NCBI GenBank assembly: GCA_002354055.1
Contig: DEKW01000013.1
Location: 62,001-126,000 of the forward strand
Direction: 5' to 3'
From: Bacteroidales bacterium UBA2712
GTDB taxonomy: Bacteria > Bacteroidota > Bacteroidia > Bacteroidales > Paludibacteraceae
DNA: 64,000 bases
Below the pieces are notes generated by a model. It worked only from the letters and a program-made list of their open reading frames with translations, ran no database searches and was not told where the DNA came from. Positions 24,909-34,274 of the stretch are shown here, piece after piece (position 1 is the first letter of the stretch; each line of letters starts with the position of its first letter). The translations under genes were made by a program, and so were the position numbers.

Positions 24909-26468
24909 TTAACCAAGTTTGTTTAATGCGGTACGAACGCGCTTTATGGTCTCTTCCTTGCCGAGAACATCGGTAATAGCCCAGATATGCGGACCACGCG
25001 CTGCGCCTACAAGACAGATACGGAAGGCATTCATGACGATACCTACACCGTACTCCATCTTCTCAATCCACGGCATGACAAGCGCGTCTAAGGCTTCTGC
25101 AGACCAATCGTCTTGTGCTTCCAATAGCTCCAACAACTCAGTCATGTGCTTCGGAGAATCCTCTTTCCAACGTTTCTTGAGTGATTTCTCATCGTACTCC
25201 GTCGGAGCAACAAAGAAGAAATTAACTTGCTCCCAGAGCTCCGGCACGAAGTTCACACGGTCCTTAACCAAACCGATGATCTTGGCAATCTCTTCGTCAT
25301 TACGTGATGACGTGATCTCGTTATTGCGGACATGCTCTTCCAGCACCGGCTTGAACATCTCCACCAACTCCTCGTTCGACCGCAGCTGCAGGTACTGGTG
25401 GTTGAACCATTTACCCTTCTCGTAGTCGAACTTAGCACCGGATTTGGACACGCGGTCGAGCGAGAAGTCCTTGATCAACTCGTCCATCGAGTACATCTCC
25501 TGATCACCCGATCCGTGCCATCCGAGCAAAGCTAAGAAATTAATGACCGCCTCCGGCAGATAGCCGCTCTCGCGGTAACCGGAAGAGACAGTACCATCCT
25601 TCTGGTTGTGGAACTCCAGCGGGAAGACGGGGAAACCGAGACGGTCGCCGTCACGTTTGGAGAGTTTGCCGTTACCGTCGGGCTTGAGCAACAGCGGCAA
25701 GTGGGCAAACTGAGGCATCGTGTCTTCCCATCCGAAGGCACGATAAAGGAGCACGTGGAGCGGGGCAGAAGGCAACCACTCCTCACCGCGGATGACGTGG
25801 CTGATCTCCATGAGATGGTCATCGACGATATTTGCCAAGTGATACGTAGGCAGGTCGTCTGCAGATTTATAGAGCACTTTGTCGTCGAGAATATTGCTAT
25901 TAATGACCACCTCGCCGCGGATGAGGTCATGTACATGCACGTCCTCATCAGGCTCTACTTTGAATCGTACGACGTATTTCTCTCTTTTGTCCAGCAGGGC
26001 TTTTACCTCGTCTGCACTCATGGTCAGCGAGTTACGCATCATCTCACGCGTGCGGGCGTCGTATTGGAAGTTAGGTATCTCCGTGCGCTTGGCCTCCAAC
26101 TCCTCCGGGGTGTCGAAAGCGATATACGCATGTCCGGAATCCAGCAGCTGCTTCACATACCGGTGGTAGATCTCGCGCCGCTCGGACTGACGGTAAGGAC
26201 CGTGCTCACCGACAGCCTCGATCTCCTTAGTGCCTTTCTTCAGGCGCAGACCTTCGTCAATGCCGATGCCCAACCAATCGAGGGCCTCCAGGATATACTC
26301 CTCAGCGCCCGGCACAAAACGCGTCGAGTCGGTATCCTCGATACGCAGGAGCATGTCGCCGCCGTGCTGACGGGCAAACAAATAATTGTACAAAGCGGTA
26401 CGCACGCCGCCGATGTGTAATGCACCCGTCGGAGACGGAGCAAAACGAACTCTAACTCTTCTTTCCAT
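24909..26468 (-). CDS. gltX: Glutamyl-tRNA synthetase
   Basis: 519 residues. Class I signatures are FAPSPTGALHIGGVRTALYN (HIGH, about 8-27) and KLSKRDGDRLGFPV (KMSKS, about 267-280). The anticodon-binding region ends TIKRVRTALNKLG. It charges tRNA-Glu. It lies 9 bases downstream of the initiating sugar transferase and 6 bases before recQ. No promoter was seen in either gap, so expression of this essential enzyme probably depends partly on the polysaccharide operon or on an internal promoter. Confidence 0.96.
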   Translation of the reverse strand: MERRVRVRFAPSPTGALHIGGVRTALYNYLFARQHGGDMLLRIEDTDSTRFVPGAEEYILEALDWLGIGIDEGLRLKKGTKEIEAVGEHGPYRQSERREIYHRYVKQLLDSGHAYIAFDTPEELEAKRTEIPNFQYDARTREMMRNSLTMSADEVKALLDKREKYVVRFKVEPDEDVHVHDLIRGEVVINSNILDDKVLYKSADDLPTYHLANIVDDHLMEISHVIRGEEWLPSAPLHVLLYRAFGWEDTMPQFAHLPLLLKPDGNGKLSKRDGDRLGFPVFPLEFHNQKDGTVSSGYRESGYLPEAVINFLALLGWHGSGDQEMYSMDELIKDFSLDRVSKSGAKFDYEKGKWFNHQYLQLRSNEELVEMFKPVLEEHVRNNEITSSRNDEEIAKIIGLVKDRVNFVPELWEQVNFFFVAPTEYDEKSLKKRWKEDSPKHMTELLELLEAQDDWSAEALDALVMPWIEKMEYGVGIVMNAFRICLVGAARGPHIWAITDVLGKEETIKRVRTALNKLG

Positions 26469-26477
26469 ATATATTTA

Positions 26478-27065
26478 TTATCGAATTATTTTTGCAAATG
26501 TTAATATTATGATTTTGAGGTATTCTCCATACGTCTGATGGTTGATATACCGCATATTCAGAGCTATTTTAGCCGGCATGATCTCTTCTATATAGGTCTT
26601 GTCCGGATCGTCAGATAGCGCCAGGAGTTTGTTTTCATCGATATACTCGATAGAGGCGTAATCCGTTATCCCCGGTCGCACCGAGAGCACCTTGCGTTGC
26701 TCCGGCGTATATAGATCAACGTATCTGCGCACCTCCGGTCGCGGTCCTACGAGCGACATCTCGCCGATGAGCACGTTCCATAACTGCGGTAGTTCGTCTA
26801 TCTTGAATTTCCTTATGTAATAACCCGCGCATGTGACACGAGGGTCTCGATCCCCGATGGTAATAAGGCTCATCTTATCGGCTCCGACACGCATAGAGCG
26901 GAACTTGAGCAAACCGAAGTCCTTATTATCTCGTCCCACCCGTTGTTGGCGGTAGAAGACCGGTCCCGGATTATCGAAGACAATCCATAATGCTACTACG
27001 AAGAACAGCGGGCTAAGAAACAACAGCCCGAAAAAACTGAAAACTATGTCGCTAAACCGAATCAT
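26478..27065 (-). CDS. Small monotopic phosphoglycosyl transferase (PglC/WcaJ-type initiating sugar transferase)
   Basis: 195 residues, the size of the minimal PglC form. One N-terminal re-entrant membrane helix (about 5-30) is followed by the catalytic motifs LLKFRSMRVGAD, IRKFKIDELPQLWNVL with the Asp-Glu dyad, and MSLVGPRPEVRRYV. It transfers a sugar phosphate from a UDP-sugar to undecaprenyl phosphate and so starts assembly of the repeat unit on the cytoplasmic face. It overlaps the DegT aminotransferase gene by 4 bases, as in UDP-bacillosamine-type loci. Confidence 0.92.
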   Translation of the reverse strand: MIRFSDIVFSFFGLLFLSPLFFVVALWIVFDNPGPVFYRQQRVGRDNKDFGLLKFRSMRVGADKMSLITIGDRDPRVTCAGYYIRKFKIDELPQLWNVLIGEMSLVGPRPEVRRYVDLYTPEQRKVLSVRPGITDYASIEYIDENKLLALSDDPDKTYIEEIMPAKIALNMRYINHQTYGEYLKIIILTFAKIIR

Positions 27066-28267
27066 CGATGCGTCAGGATATCTGTGTATTGCTCAATGAT
27101 ATAGGCCACCTCCTCGTCTGTTAGACGGGTATGTAACGGCAGGGTGATTTCGTTAACGAAATGCGCGTAGGCATTCGGGTAATTCGCGATGTCAAAGCCG
27201 AGATTCTTATAAGCCGTCATCATTGGCAGGGGTTTATAATGTACATTGGTCGCTATGCCTCTCTCTGCCATTTGAACGATGATCGCTTGCCGTTCTTCGA
27301 GCGACGCACCCGGCACCCTTGTCAGATAGAGGTGTCCGGAAGAAAGGTGTTCAGCCGTATAATGCGGCAATACACCTACGCCTAATAGTTTGAAAGCTTG
27401 ATCGTATCGCTCGATGATCTCACGGCGACGAGCCAAAAGAGCAGGGTAGCGTTTCATTTGTACAAGACCTAAAGCAGCCATGATATCCGTCATATTGCAT
27501 TTGTACCAAGGTCCCACGATGTCGTACTCCCAAGCACCGAGTTGGGTCTTTGCCAGCGCATCTTTCGACTGCCCGTGCAGAGAATAAAGTTGTAATTGAT
27601 GGTAGATAGCTTCGTTGTCAGCATCGGGAATATTCCAAGTGAGCGCACCGCCTTCTGCCGTCGTGAAATTTTTCACGGCATGGAAACTGAAAGAGGTGAA
27701 GTCAGCAATGGAACCTACCATTTTGCCTTGCCGCGATGCTCCGAAGGCATGCGCCGCATCTGCGCAAATAGCTATTCGTCCTATCTTTTGTTGCAAATCA
27801 GTAGTAGGAGCAAAGACAGCTTTCTTTCGATTAACTATCTCATAAAGGCGGTCGTAGTCGCATGGGATACCTGCTAAATCAACTGGTATAATAGCTTTTG
27901 TATGCTCATTGATGGCAGATTCTACTGCCTCATAATCCATCTCCAGAGAGTCCTTCTGCGAGTCGATGAAGACAATCTTGGCTCCCACGTGATCAATCAC
28001 AGACGCCGATGCGGTATATGTGTACGCAGGAACAATCACTTCATCTCCAGCTCCGATGCCTAACAACCTCAAAGCCATCTCCATGCATGCCGTCGCCGAA
28101 TTAAGACAAACGGCTCGCTCTGTCCCTACATAAGAAGCTATCTGTCGCTCCAACTCTTTGGTCCTCGGTCCGGTGGTGATCCATCCTGAGAGGATAGCTT
28201 CTTTTACTTCGTTCACCTCAGCCTCCGTCATGTCCGGTGGTGAGAAAGGGATATTAAATCGTTTCAT
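27062..28267 (-). CDS. DegT/DnrJ/EryC1/StrS-family sugar aminotransferase
   Basis: 401 residues, a PLP enzyme. The Schiff-base Lys lies in FSFHAVKNFTTAEGGAL (about 197-213) and the N-terminal motif is SGWITTGPRTKELE. It aminates a nucleotide-linked keto sugar, likely the substrate of the neighbouring PglC-type transferase. A 4,6-dehydratase and an acetyltransferase, which usually complete such a pathway, are not in this window. It overlaps the preceding glycosyltransferase gene by 14 bases. Confidence 0.93.
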   Translation of the reverse strand: MKRFNIPFSPPDMTEAEVNEVKEAILSGWITTGPRTKELERQIASYVGTERAVCLNSATACMEMALRLLGIGAGDEVIVPAYTYTASASVIDHVGAKIVFIDSQKDSLEMDYEAVESAINEHTKAIIPVDLAGIPCDYDRLYEIVNRKKAVFAPTTDLQQKIGRIAICADAAHAFGASRQGKMVGSIADFTSFSFHAVKNFTTAEGGALTWNIPDADNEAIYHQLQLYSLHGQSKDALAKTQLGAWEYDIVGPWYKCNMTDIMAALGLVQMKRYPALLARRREIIERYDQAFKLLGVGVLPHYTAEHLSSGHLYLTRVPGASLEERQAIIVQMAERGIATNVHYKPLPMMTAYKNLGFDIANYPNAYAHFVNEITLPLHTRLTDEEVAYIIEQYTDILTHR

Positions 28268-29021
28268 ATCGGTAGATATATTTTAATTTCTTATAACTGT
28301 TTCCTACGATGTTGACGCACATCCAAAAGAAGGACGCGATAGCGTTCATCCGGGCTCCCTCACGGAAGAGAATATAGTGCCATCCAATCTTCTTCCAAAT
28401 GCCTGTAGGCGTGATGGAACCTGTACGTCTTCTATATTGCGCAAGATTTTCTGATAGAAGATAGCAGTCTGCCTTTTTGATTATTTGCAGCCACATAGCG
28501 GAGTCATTATTCTTCTTTATGTCCGGTATCTGTATAAGACCGACCACCTTTGTATCATACATCACAGTCAAGCATCCTGGCCAGCAACAACTCTTCATTC
28601 CCCACTGTCCTACAATTTTCTTGCCGCTTACATACACGCCAAGCGGCTTGGACTCTTCGTCTATTTCCGTATATTCGTGGTAGGTAAAATCATAGCCGTT
28701 TTGCTCCATGAAGGCGATCTGCTTCTTTAATTTTTCCGGCAGCCAGAGGTCGTCCGAATCCAGAAAGGCGATATACCTGCCTTTCGCCTCTCGAAGCGCT
28801 CTATTGCGAGTAAGAGCAGCTCCCCAATTTTGCTCATTGCGCAGGTAATGGATACGCGGATCATTGTACGCCGCAACAATCTCGGCAGTGTTGTCCGTCG
28901 AACAATCGTCCACGATGAGCAATTCCCAAGCCGTATAGGTTTGAGCGAGGACACTATCGATCGATTCGGCAATGAACCGACCGCAGTTGTATGTGGGCAT
29001 TATGATTGAGACCAAATTCAT
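28254..29021 (-). CDS. Family 2 glycosyltransferase
   Basis: 255 residues with a GT-A fold. The N-terminal motifs are VSIIMPTYNCGRFIAESI and LIVDDCSTDNTAEIV; the metal-binding motif FLDSDDLW is near residue 92. A C-terminal amphipathic or hydrophobic region (ILFREGARMNAIASFFWMCV) suggests membrane association. It adds one sugar of the repeat unit. Donor and acceptor cannot be read from sequence. It shares its first base with the last base of the next upstream gene. Confidence 0.9.
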   Translation of the reverse strand: MNLVSIIMPTYNCGRFIAESIDSVLAQTYTAWELLIVDDCSTDNTAEIVAAYNDPRIHYLRNEQNWGAALTRNRALREAKGRYIAFLDSDDLWLPEKLKKQIAFMEQNGYDFTYHEYTEIDEESKPLGVYVSGKKIVGQWGMKSCCWPGCLTVMYDTKVVGLIQIPDIKKNNDSAMWLQIIKKADCYLLSENLAQYRRRTGSITPTGIWKKIGWHYILFREGARMNAIASFFWMCVNIVGNSYKKLKYIYRYETI

Positions 29022-29755
29022 TATTTAAAAAACTGTGTATATATGGCCTGCAGGCTTTCCTTGCTCCATCGGGATTTCCGGGCTTGGTTAATTACACCTG
29101 TGCTGATGTTGCCGGTGTTAGCAATATGCAGGGTCGGACAGTATGATACGTTCAGTTGCGCTTGACGCACTAATTCCGCCATGTAAATCTCTTCGCCGTA
29201 CATAAATCCCGGGAAATGTATCTCCGGATTCTTTTCTACAAACGCCTTGGTAAACAGCATGAACGATCCATGCCCGGCATATATGTTGCAAGCAGGATAT
29301 ACCTTTGATTGTTTGTTCTTTAGGAGGTATAGCGAATGGTACATCCGATAAATCCACGTACTACTATAAATAATATTCCAAATCAAGAAATTGTATTTAG
29401 TTGGACGGGTGAGCATATAAGGATTTTCGTGACGATTTATCTTGTCTGTATAGATGTCCGGCGCTATCCATCCTAGACCTATTGTGTCGATTTGTAATAA
29501 CTGCTCAAAGAAATCCGGTCCCAGTAGTAGATCTACATTAGAGATAGAGACATAGTCATAATCTTGTGCATACCGGTTATATATTGGCAGCGCGCCGCCC
29601 AGATAACCCAAGTTAGCTTTTCCGTTATCTGCAACTTGAATATCCACCATCATTTGACCCTTTACACGTTCAGCAGCGCGATGAACAGACTCCAAGAATG
29701 CTTGGAGTTCCTTGTCTGAATGGAAGGTAACGCATATAATAAGAATCTTTTTCAT
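29021..29755 (-). CDS. Family 2-like glycosyltransferase (rhamnosyltransferase-type)
   Basis: 244 residues. The fold signature is weaker than in its neighbours: ILIICVTFHSDKELQAFL at the start, VSISNVDLLLGPDFFEQLL in place of the usual DxD motif, and GHGSFMLFTKAF / FMYGEEIYMAELVRQ as acceptor-side motifs typical of rhamnosyl-type enzymes. It probably transfers one sugar of the repeat unit on the cytoplasmic face. Four-base overlap with the gene upstream. Confidence 0.82.
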   Translation of the reverse strand: MKKILIICVTFHSDKELQAFLESVHRAAERVKGQMMVDIQVADNGKANLGYLGGALPIYNRYAQDYDYVSISNVDLLLGPDFFEQLLQIDTIGLGWIAPDIYTDKINRHENPYMLTRPTKYNFLIWNIIYSSTWIYRMYHSLYLLKNKQSKVYPACNIYAGHGSFMLFTKAFVEKNPEIHFPGFMYGEEIYMAELVRQAQLNVSYCPTLHIANTGNISTGVINQARKSRWSKESLQAIYTQFFK

Positions 29756-30885
29756 CTTAGAGCTTTCAGTTGTTTAACGATGGTTTCTATGGCATATGGA
29801 GCAATATCGATTTCTTGCGCATGATGGAAATCGCCCTGTATAAACTCTTCCCACATCTTTTTGTCAAAATGATTGGCCGTACAATGAAATACCGGACGTC
29901 GGGATATACCATAGTCTATCAGTTTGGATGGTAGTTGGGTGCTATTATTATTCCCCACATTGACCAGAAAATCGTATGTGCTTAGTTCGCTAATCAATTG
30001 CTTGCGTTCGATACCATATTTTACAATCAGTCGTTCCGATAAAATAGGTCTGTAGCGATTGAGAATGGTCTCTGTCTCCGCATCCTGATGCCGCAGGTAA
30101 ATATAAAACCTGAAATCCGTTCTTTGCTCAGCCAAATAGTGCAAAAGAAATTCCGGATTACGTATATCTTTATAGAACACACCCGCGTAAGCAAATGTCG
30201 GGACAGCATTCTTTTTATATTCTTGAATAGGTGTAGCTCCAAAATCAAAGCCCTGCGGGATAATACGAATTTTCTCCCTCTCTATCACTTTATTATATGC
30301 CGGAATAGCGCCTTCGGTAGGTATCGTAAGGAAATCATAGAACCGATACACCCATTTCTCCAACCATCGCATATATATAGCCCGTTTCGTCTGCTGACTG
30401 CCACTGAAAGGATCGCCGCTGTCAGCAATAAAAATAGTATTATTCAGGCCATTTTTTCTGCGATACAACGCGCCTGCTAAAACATCCATAAATGGGGTAG
30501 AGAGCGCAATAAACAGATCGGTATCTTCCGAGATGGTTATATGGTCTGCTATTTTTCGTGCATGGTGGAATAAGTTACCGGCAAGAAAGTACTCGACACC
30601 AAGGCGGAACAAGCGGTGCATGAGCTGTAAAACCGGATTGGTTGAGTTAAAAGAAAGTCCCGTTTGTCCGGTTTCGCCGATCTCCCGTTGGTATATTCCC
30701 AATACATCTACCCGAAAACCATACTCTTCCTGCATCTTCTTGTAATCAACGCCGTTGACCTGCGTCAAAACGGATACAAGGACATCATCTCCCTGACGCG
30801 CAAAAGCACGTGCTAACTCAAAGGCTCTGAAAGCCCTTGGGTGTAACTCCGGATAGAAGCAAGATGTCAGGATATGAATTTTCAT
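29752..30885 (-). CDS. GT-B glycosyltransferase (family 4-like)
   Basis: 377 residues. The N-terminal Rossmann half begins MKIHILTSCFYPELHPRAF, and the C-terminal half carries RIIPQGFDF and TQLPSKLIDYGISRRPVF, the sugar-nucleotide binding region of family 4-type enzymes, although the EX7E motif is not textbook. It is part of the polysaccharide operon, overlapping both neighbours by 4 bases. Confidence 0.82.
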   Translation of the reverse strand: MKIHILTSCFYPELHPRAFRAFELARAFARQGDDVLVSVLTQVNGVDYKKMQEEYGFRVDVLGIYQREIGETGQTGLSFNSTNPVLQLMHRLFRLGVEYFLAGNLFHHARKIADHITISEDTDLFIALSTPFMDVLAGALYRRKNGLNNTIFIADSGDPFSGSQQTKRAIYMRWLEKWVYRFYDFLTIPTEGAIPAYNKVIEREKIRIIPQGFDFGATPIQEYKKNAVPTFAYAGVFYKDIRNPEFLLHYLAEQRTDFRFYIYLRHQDAETETILNRYRPILSERLIVKYGIERKQLISELSTYDFLVNVGNNNSTQLPSKLIDYGISRRPVFHCTANHFDKKMWEEFIQGDFHHAQEIDIAPYAIETIVKQLKALR

Positions 30886-32123
30886 GCTGTTAAGTCGTTT
30901 TTACGTGCGTTGAGGAATATTACCAAATATAGCGACATCCAAAATAACGGTAACATACTCAATGTTCGAGAAAATAAACTATACGATAGGTACTGAACAA
31001 ATAGCAATGAGACGAATAAACAACCCTTATCCTCTTCCGCCATTCGGAAAGCTATGCCAAGTGTACGCAAGATGATTATCGTAAACAGTAAACCACCGAT
31101 GATGCCGAGTCCTAAGAATGACTCCAAAATACTATTATGCACGTATTCTCCTCCTATATAGAGTGATGAGCCCCAAATAGGACTTTGCAAAATGTTTTTC
31201 CAAGCCTGATCGTATAGCACGTCTCGTCCGCTCGTTACACCGGCTTCCATACTATCCGGAGCATAAATAGAATTATATAAACGGTCCAGAGCCAAATTAC
31301 CGTAGGAAGCTAATATATCCCGGAGAATAGGTAGTAATGCAATAAAAATAGCTGCTAAAACCGGCAAGCCTATGAGTATTTTTAACTTATGACCATTCAT
31401 GTACAGATATGCTACGAAACACAACAATAAGGCTACTATAGCGCCTCGTGAACCTGCTGCAAGAGTAATGAATAAGCCGGATAAGATTGCGAAAGCACCC
31501 AATATCTTATGTAAAAATCGTATATTGGCTTGATAGAGTAAAGATAGACCCAATATAGTAATGCTGGTACCTAAATGCCCGAAAGCGATCGTGTCCATGG
31601 ATGCGTTACCCATAAATCGTCCATCGTCTCCCAGATATTCGCTGGCCGCTTTGCCTGTGAATATATACCACATACTGACCATGCCCATTATCAGAAATAT
31701 ACCAAGCATCGCGGTATTCAGTTTCTTGAGATCAATTAAATTCCACTTGAATACATAGAAACCATAAAATGGAATGATAGCCGCGTTGACGTACAGAAAG
31801 ATAGCCGTAAAAGGATTAGTAACGATTTCCTGATCAACACCAACAATCATAAAATCATAAAAAAGCCGCACTAAATACAACCAAAAATAAATCTGTATCG
31901 CATAGGAAATGCTGCCCAAATAACGGTGCATAAGGTGACCATGATTTATTTGAAGGGTACAAACTAGCAAAAAGGCTATGAAAATGAATACATAGTAAAC
32001 GCTTTTGTATAGTGCAAAATTGCTCTCTTCCGGCAGATAAGTAAATCCGTCGTAAGCGAACAATGCAAGCAGAATAAACCACTGCAAATGTGATATGAAG
32101 GATTCCCTATTTAGCATTTCCAA
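30882..32123 (-). CDS. O-antigen polymerase/ligase-like membrane protein (Wzy candidate)
   Basis: 413 residues with about 10-12 hydrophobic segments and a large periplasmic loop near residues 290-340 containing SGRDVLYDQAWKNILQSPIWG and HNSILESFLGLGI, the Wzy_C-type pattern. It would polymerise undecaprenyl-linked repeat units in the periplasm. The call rests on topology and context, since Wzy proteins diverge strongly. The sequence is AT-rich relative to flanking core genes. The ATG at 32123 overlaps the upstream gene by 17 bases; ATG 32117 is an alternative. Confidence 0.82.
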   Translation of the reverse strand: MEMLNRESFISHLQWFILLALFAYDGFTYLPEESNFALYKSVYYVFIFIAFLLVCTLQINHGHLMHRYLGSISYAIQIYFWLYLVRLFYDFMIVGVDQEIVTNPFTAIFLYVNAAIIPFYGFYVFKWNLIDLKKLNTAMLGIFLIMGMVSMWYIFTGKAASEYLGDDGRFMGNASMDTIAFGHLGTSITILGLSLLYQANIRFLHKILGAFAILSGLFITLAAGSRGAIVALLLCFVAYLYMNGHKLKILIGLPVLAAIFIALLPILRDILASYGNLALDRLYNSIYAPDSMEAGVTSGRDVLYDQAWKNILQSPIWGSSLYIGGEYVHNSILESFLGLGIIGGLLFTIIILRTLGIAFRMAEEDKGCLFVSLLFVQYLSYSLFSRTLSMLPLFWMSLYLVIFLNARKNDLTA

Positions 32124-32922
32124 ATAGCCTTTTGTTCCATTTAAGTCTTTGCTCTTCGCTACGGATATACGTTCCTTTCGGATGTCCTTGTTGCTGCAGC
32201 ACGTATTCGTTGGAAGTGATACGCCGCCGGACTACGGTCTCTGAATGCGGACGATCCTCCGTGAGATGAAGATATACGAAGTCTTTTTTGAATATGTCAT
32301 GAGCTTTCGGGAAGGCATGGTGAATCCGATAGTGTATATCATTCTCTTCGCCGTACAGGAAGATATTTTCGTCAAATAAACCTGCCTGCTCAAACATCGA
32401 TTTGCGAACGCAGAAACATGCTCCGGCAAAATACATATATCGCCAAAGAAAGATGTTTGTCCGGTTTGCAATAATGCCTCCAAGCAGTCGTACAAGACCG
32501 GAATAGTGGTTTAGCATAGCGAATGAAATTCCACGTCTCCCGTTCTTGTTTATCACTTGTTTAAAACCGCAGAGAGCTACTCGAACATCTGTCTTGTATA
32601 GTTCAACGATATCTTTAAATGAGATATGAACCAACCGCACATCGGGATTCATGATCATGATCACAGGCGAAGTGGCATTCCGGATACCGATGTTGTTTCC
32701 TTGCCCGTAACCGCCATTTTGAGAATTACTAAGCACAGTAACGGTTTCGCCGTACAGCCGTGTAATCTCCTCTTTCATCTGCTGGAAATCGCGACTGTTA
32801 TTGTCTACCACAATTACTTCCAGAGCATCACCGATATCGTTGTGGGCAAAAAGAGCCTCCAGACATCCGTAGATATCCGGTTCGGAGTTATATGTCACTA
32901 TGATTACAGATAGCTCTTTCAT
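32107..32922 (-). CDS. Family 2 glycosyltransferase
   Basis: 271 residues from ATG 32922. This start is chosen over 32931 because it gives a four-base ATGA overlap with the wzx stop, as at other junctions here. Motifs: LSVIIVTYNSEPDIYGCL, EVIVVDNNSRDFQQ, NGGYGQGNNIGI and the metal motif MIMNPDVRL, then FLYGEENDIHYRIHHAFP typical of rhamnosyltransferase-like members. It is one of the repeat-unit assembly enzymes. Confidence 0.88.
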   Translation of the reverse strand: MKELSVIIVTYNSEPDIYGCLEALFAHNDIGDALEVIVVDNNSRDFQQMKEEITRLYGETVTVLSNSQNGGYGQGNNIGIRNATSPVIMIMNPDVRLVHISFKDIVELYKTDVRVALCGFKQVINKNGRRGISFAMLNHYSGLVRLLGGIIANRTNIFLWRYMYFAGACFCVRKSMFEQAGLFDENIFLYGEENDIHYRIHHAFPKAHDIFKKDFVYLHLTEDRPHSETVVRRRITSNEYVLQQQGHPKGTYIRSEEQRLKWNKRLFGNAK

Positions 32923-34274
32923 TTTCCCCATAGTTCTTTAATGATTACACTCGGCCATTTCCAGTTTTGATATGCCAGCTGTGCTATTCCCGGCGCTAAA
33001 ATCAAGCCCCAGATACCCATCTGAAGCGGGTTGAGGAATACAAACAGCAGAATAATAGTTGTAGCACCGCTGACCAGCGACGGAATGAAGAACGGAATCT
33101 TGTTATCCGCCATGATAAATCCTGCAGATACTGCGTGGTTGTGCTCTAAGGCGCTGATTAACAACATTACGCACAACATCATAGCCGGAACAAAATGCGT
33201 CTGGCTATGAATCAGATCCAACGCCCAGTCACCCGCTAACATCCATACGATTCCGCCAATGATATACACCGCCAATAGGCTTCCCGTGCAGAGTAGGTAG
33301 TAGCGTCTCAAGCCCTGCAGGTTGTTTTCCGCGCGGCATTGAGCCAACTTCGGCAAATACGATTGGTAGAAAACCGTCGCGCAGCGCGCTAAGATATCCA
33401 TCACCTGCATCGTGATGCCATAACAAGCCACTTCTTCTAACGTCAGAAAAGCGGAACCGATTAGCACCGCACTCTTGTTTACGCAGAAACCGCCAAGTTG
33501 CGTCAACCCGATTTTCACGGCGTTTGGAGAAATGGCACTTAGTATGGCTTTCGGTTCCTGTGGTTCTGCCTCTCGCAAACGAGTTTTTATCTCCGCTGTA
33601 AAGAACACGCTATAGGTCAACACACGCCTGATAATCGTCGATACCAATTGCGAAGCTACAATCGCCGTCAGACCGAAACCTGCGTAGATAAGCCCGATAG
33701 CCAGTCCCAGATACACGGCCTGACCTAACATCGTAATCTGCTGCATGCGGGTCACATAACCCTTTCCAGTCAGTAACGCATCGTAATACAACGTGTAGAG
33801 GTTGTAGCAGTTGATCGCAATCAGAAGCACCCAGGCAATCATCGCGTCTTGCCTGTCGCCCGAGTATTTCTGCAAGATGAAGTAGAAATACGCCGTGCCG
33901 GCTGTGGCTAACAATCCAAAAACCCCTACAGCCATCCAACGGTAGAACCGCCGCATGGCGATCAGCGTACCTTTCAGTAGCCCGTAATCTACCTTTGCAT
34001 CGGCATCTGCATGGGCTACGCCGTCTTTCTGCAACTGCTTGACGCCCGAGAAGATATAACTGATATTCCGTGCAAAAGAAGGTCGAAAACCGAAATCCAG
34101 CAGCAACACAAGAGCCGTGATTGTCTGGAAAATATTCCAGATTCCCACGGTCTCTTGCGGCATCTTATGCAGGATGAACGGCAGCAGCAATACGCCGGCG
34201 CCGATCATGAATGCCGTGCCTGCATAGCTCCATGCGATCTCCTTCTTGCCAATATGTTCTACTTTCTCAGCCAA
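32919..34274 (-). CDS. Polysaccharide flippase (Wzx-like, MOP superfamily)
   Basis: 451 residues with 12-14 predicted membrane helices. The N-terminus KKEIAWSYAGTAFMIGAGVLLLPF and the repeated paired-helix pattern match polysaccharide exporters. It would flip the undecaprenyl-linked repeat unit to the periplasm for the Wzy protein encoded two genes downstream. It is directly adjacent (no gap) to the UDP-glucose dehydrogenase gene. Confidence 0.88.
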   Translation of the reverse strand: MAEKVEHIGKKEIAWSYAGTAFMIGAGVLLLPFILHKMPQETVGIWNIFQTITALVLLLDFGFRPSFARNISYIFSGVKQLQKDGVAHADADAKVDYGLLKGTLIAMRRFYRWMAVGVFGLLATAGTAYFYFILQKYSGDRQDAMIAWVLLIAINCYNLYTLYYDALLTGKGYVTRMQQITMLGQAVYLGLAIGLIYAGFGLTAIVASQLVSTIIRRVLTYSVFFTAEIKTRLREAEPQEPKAILSAISPNAVKIGLTQLGGFCVNKSAVLIGSAFLTLEEVACYGITMQVMDILARCATVFYQSYLPKLAQCRAENNLQGLRRYYLLCTGSLLAVYIIGGIVWMLAGDWALDLIHSQTHFVPAMMLCVMLLISALEHNHAVSAGFIMADNKIPFFIPSLVSGATTIILLFVFLNPLQMGIWGLILAPGIAQLAYQNWKWPSVIIKELWGK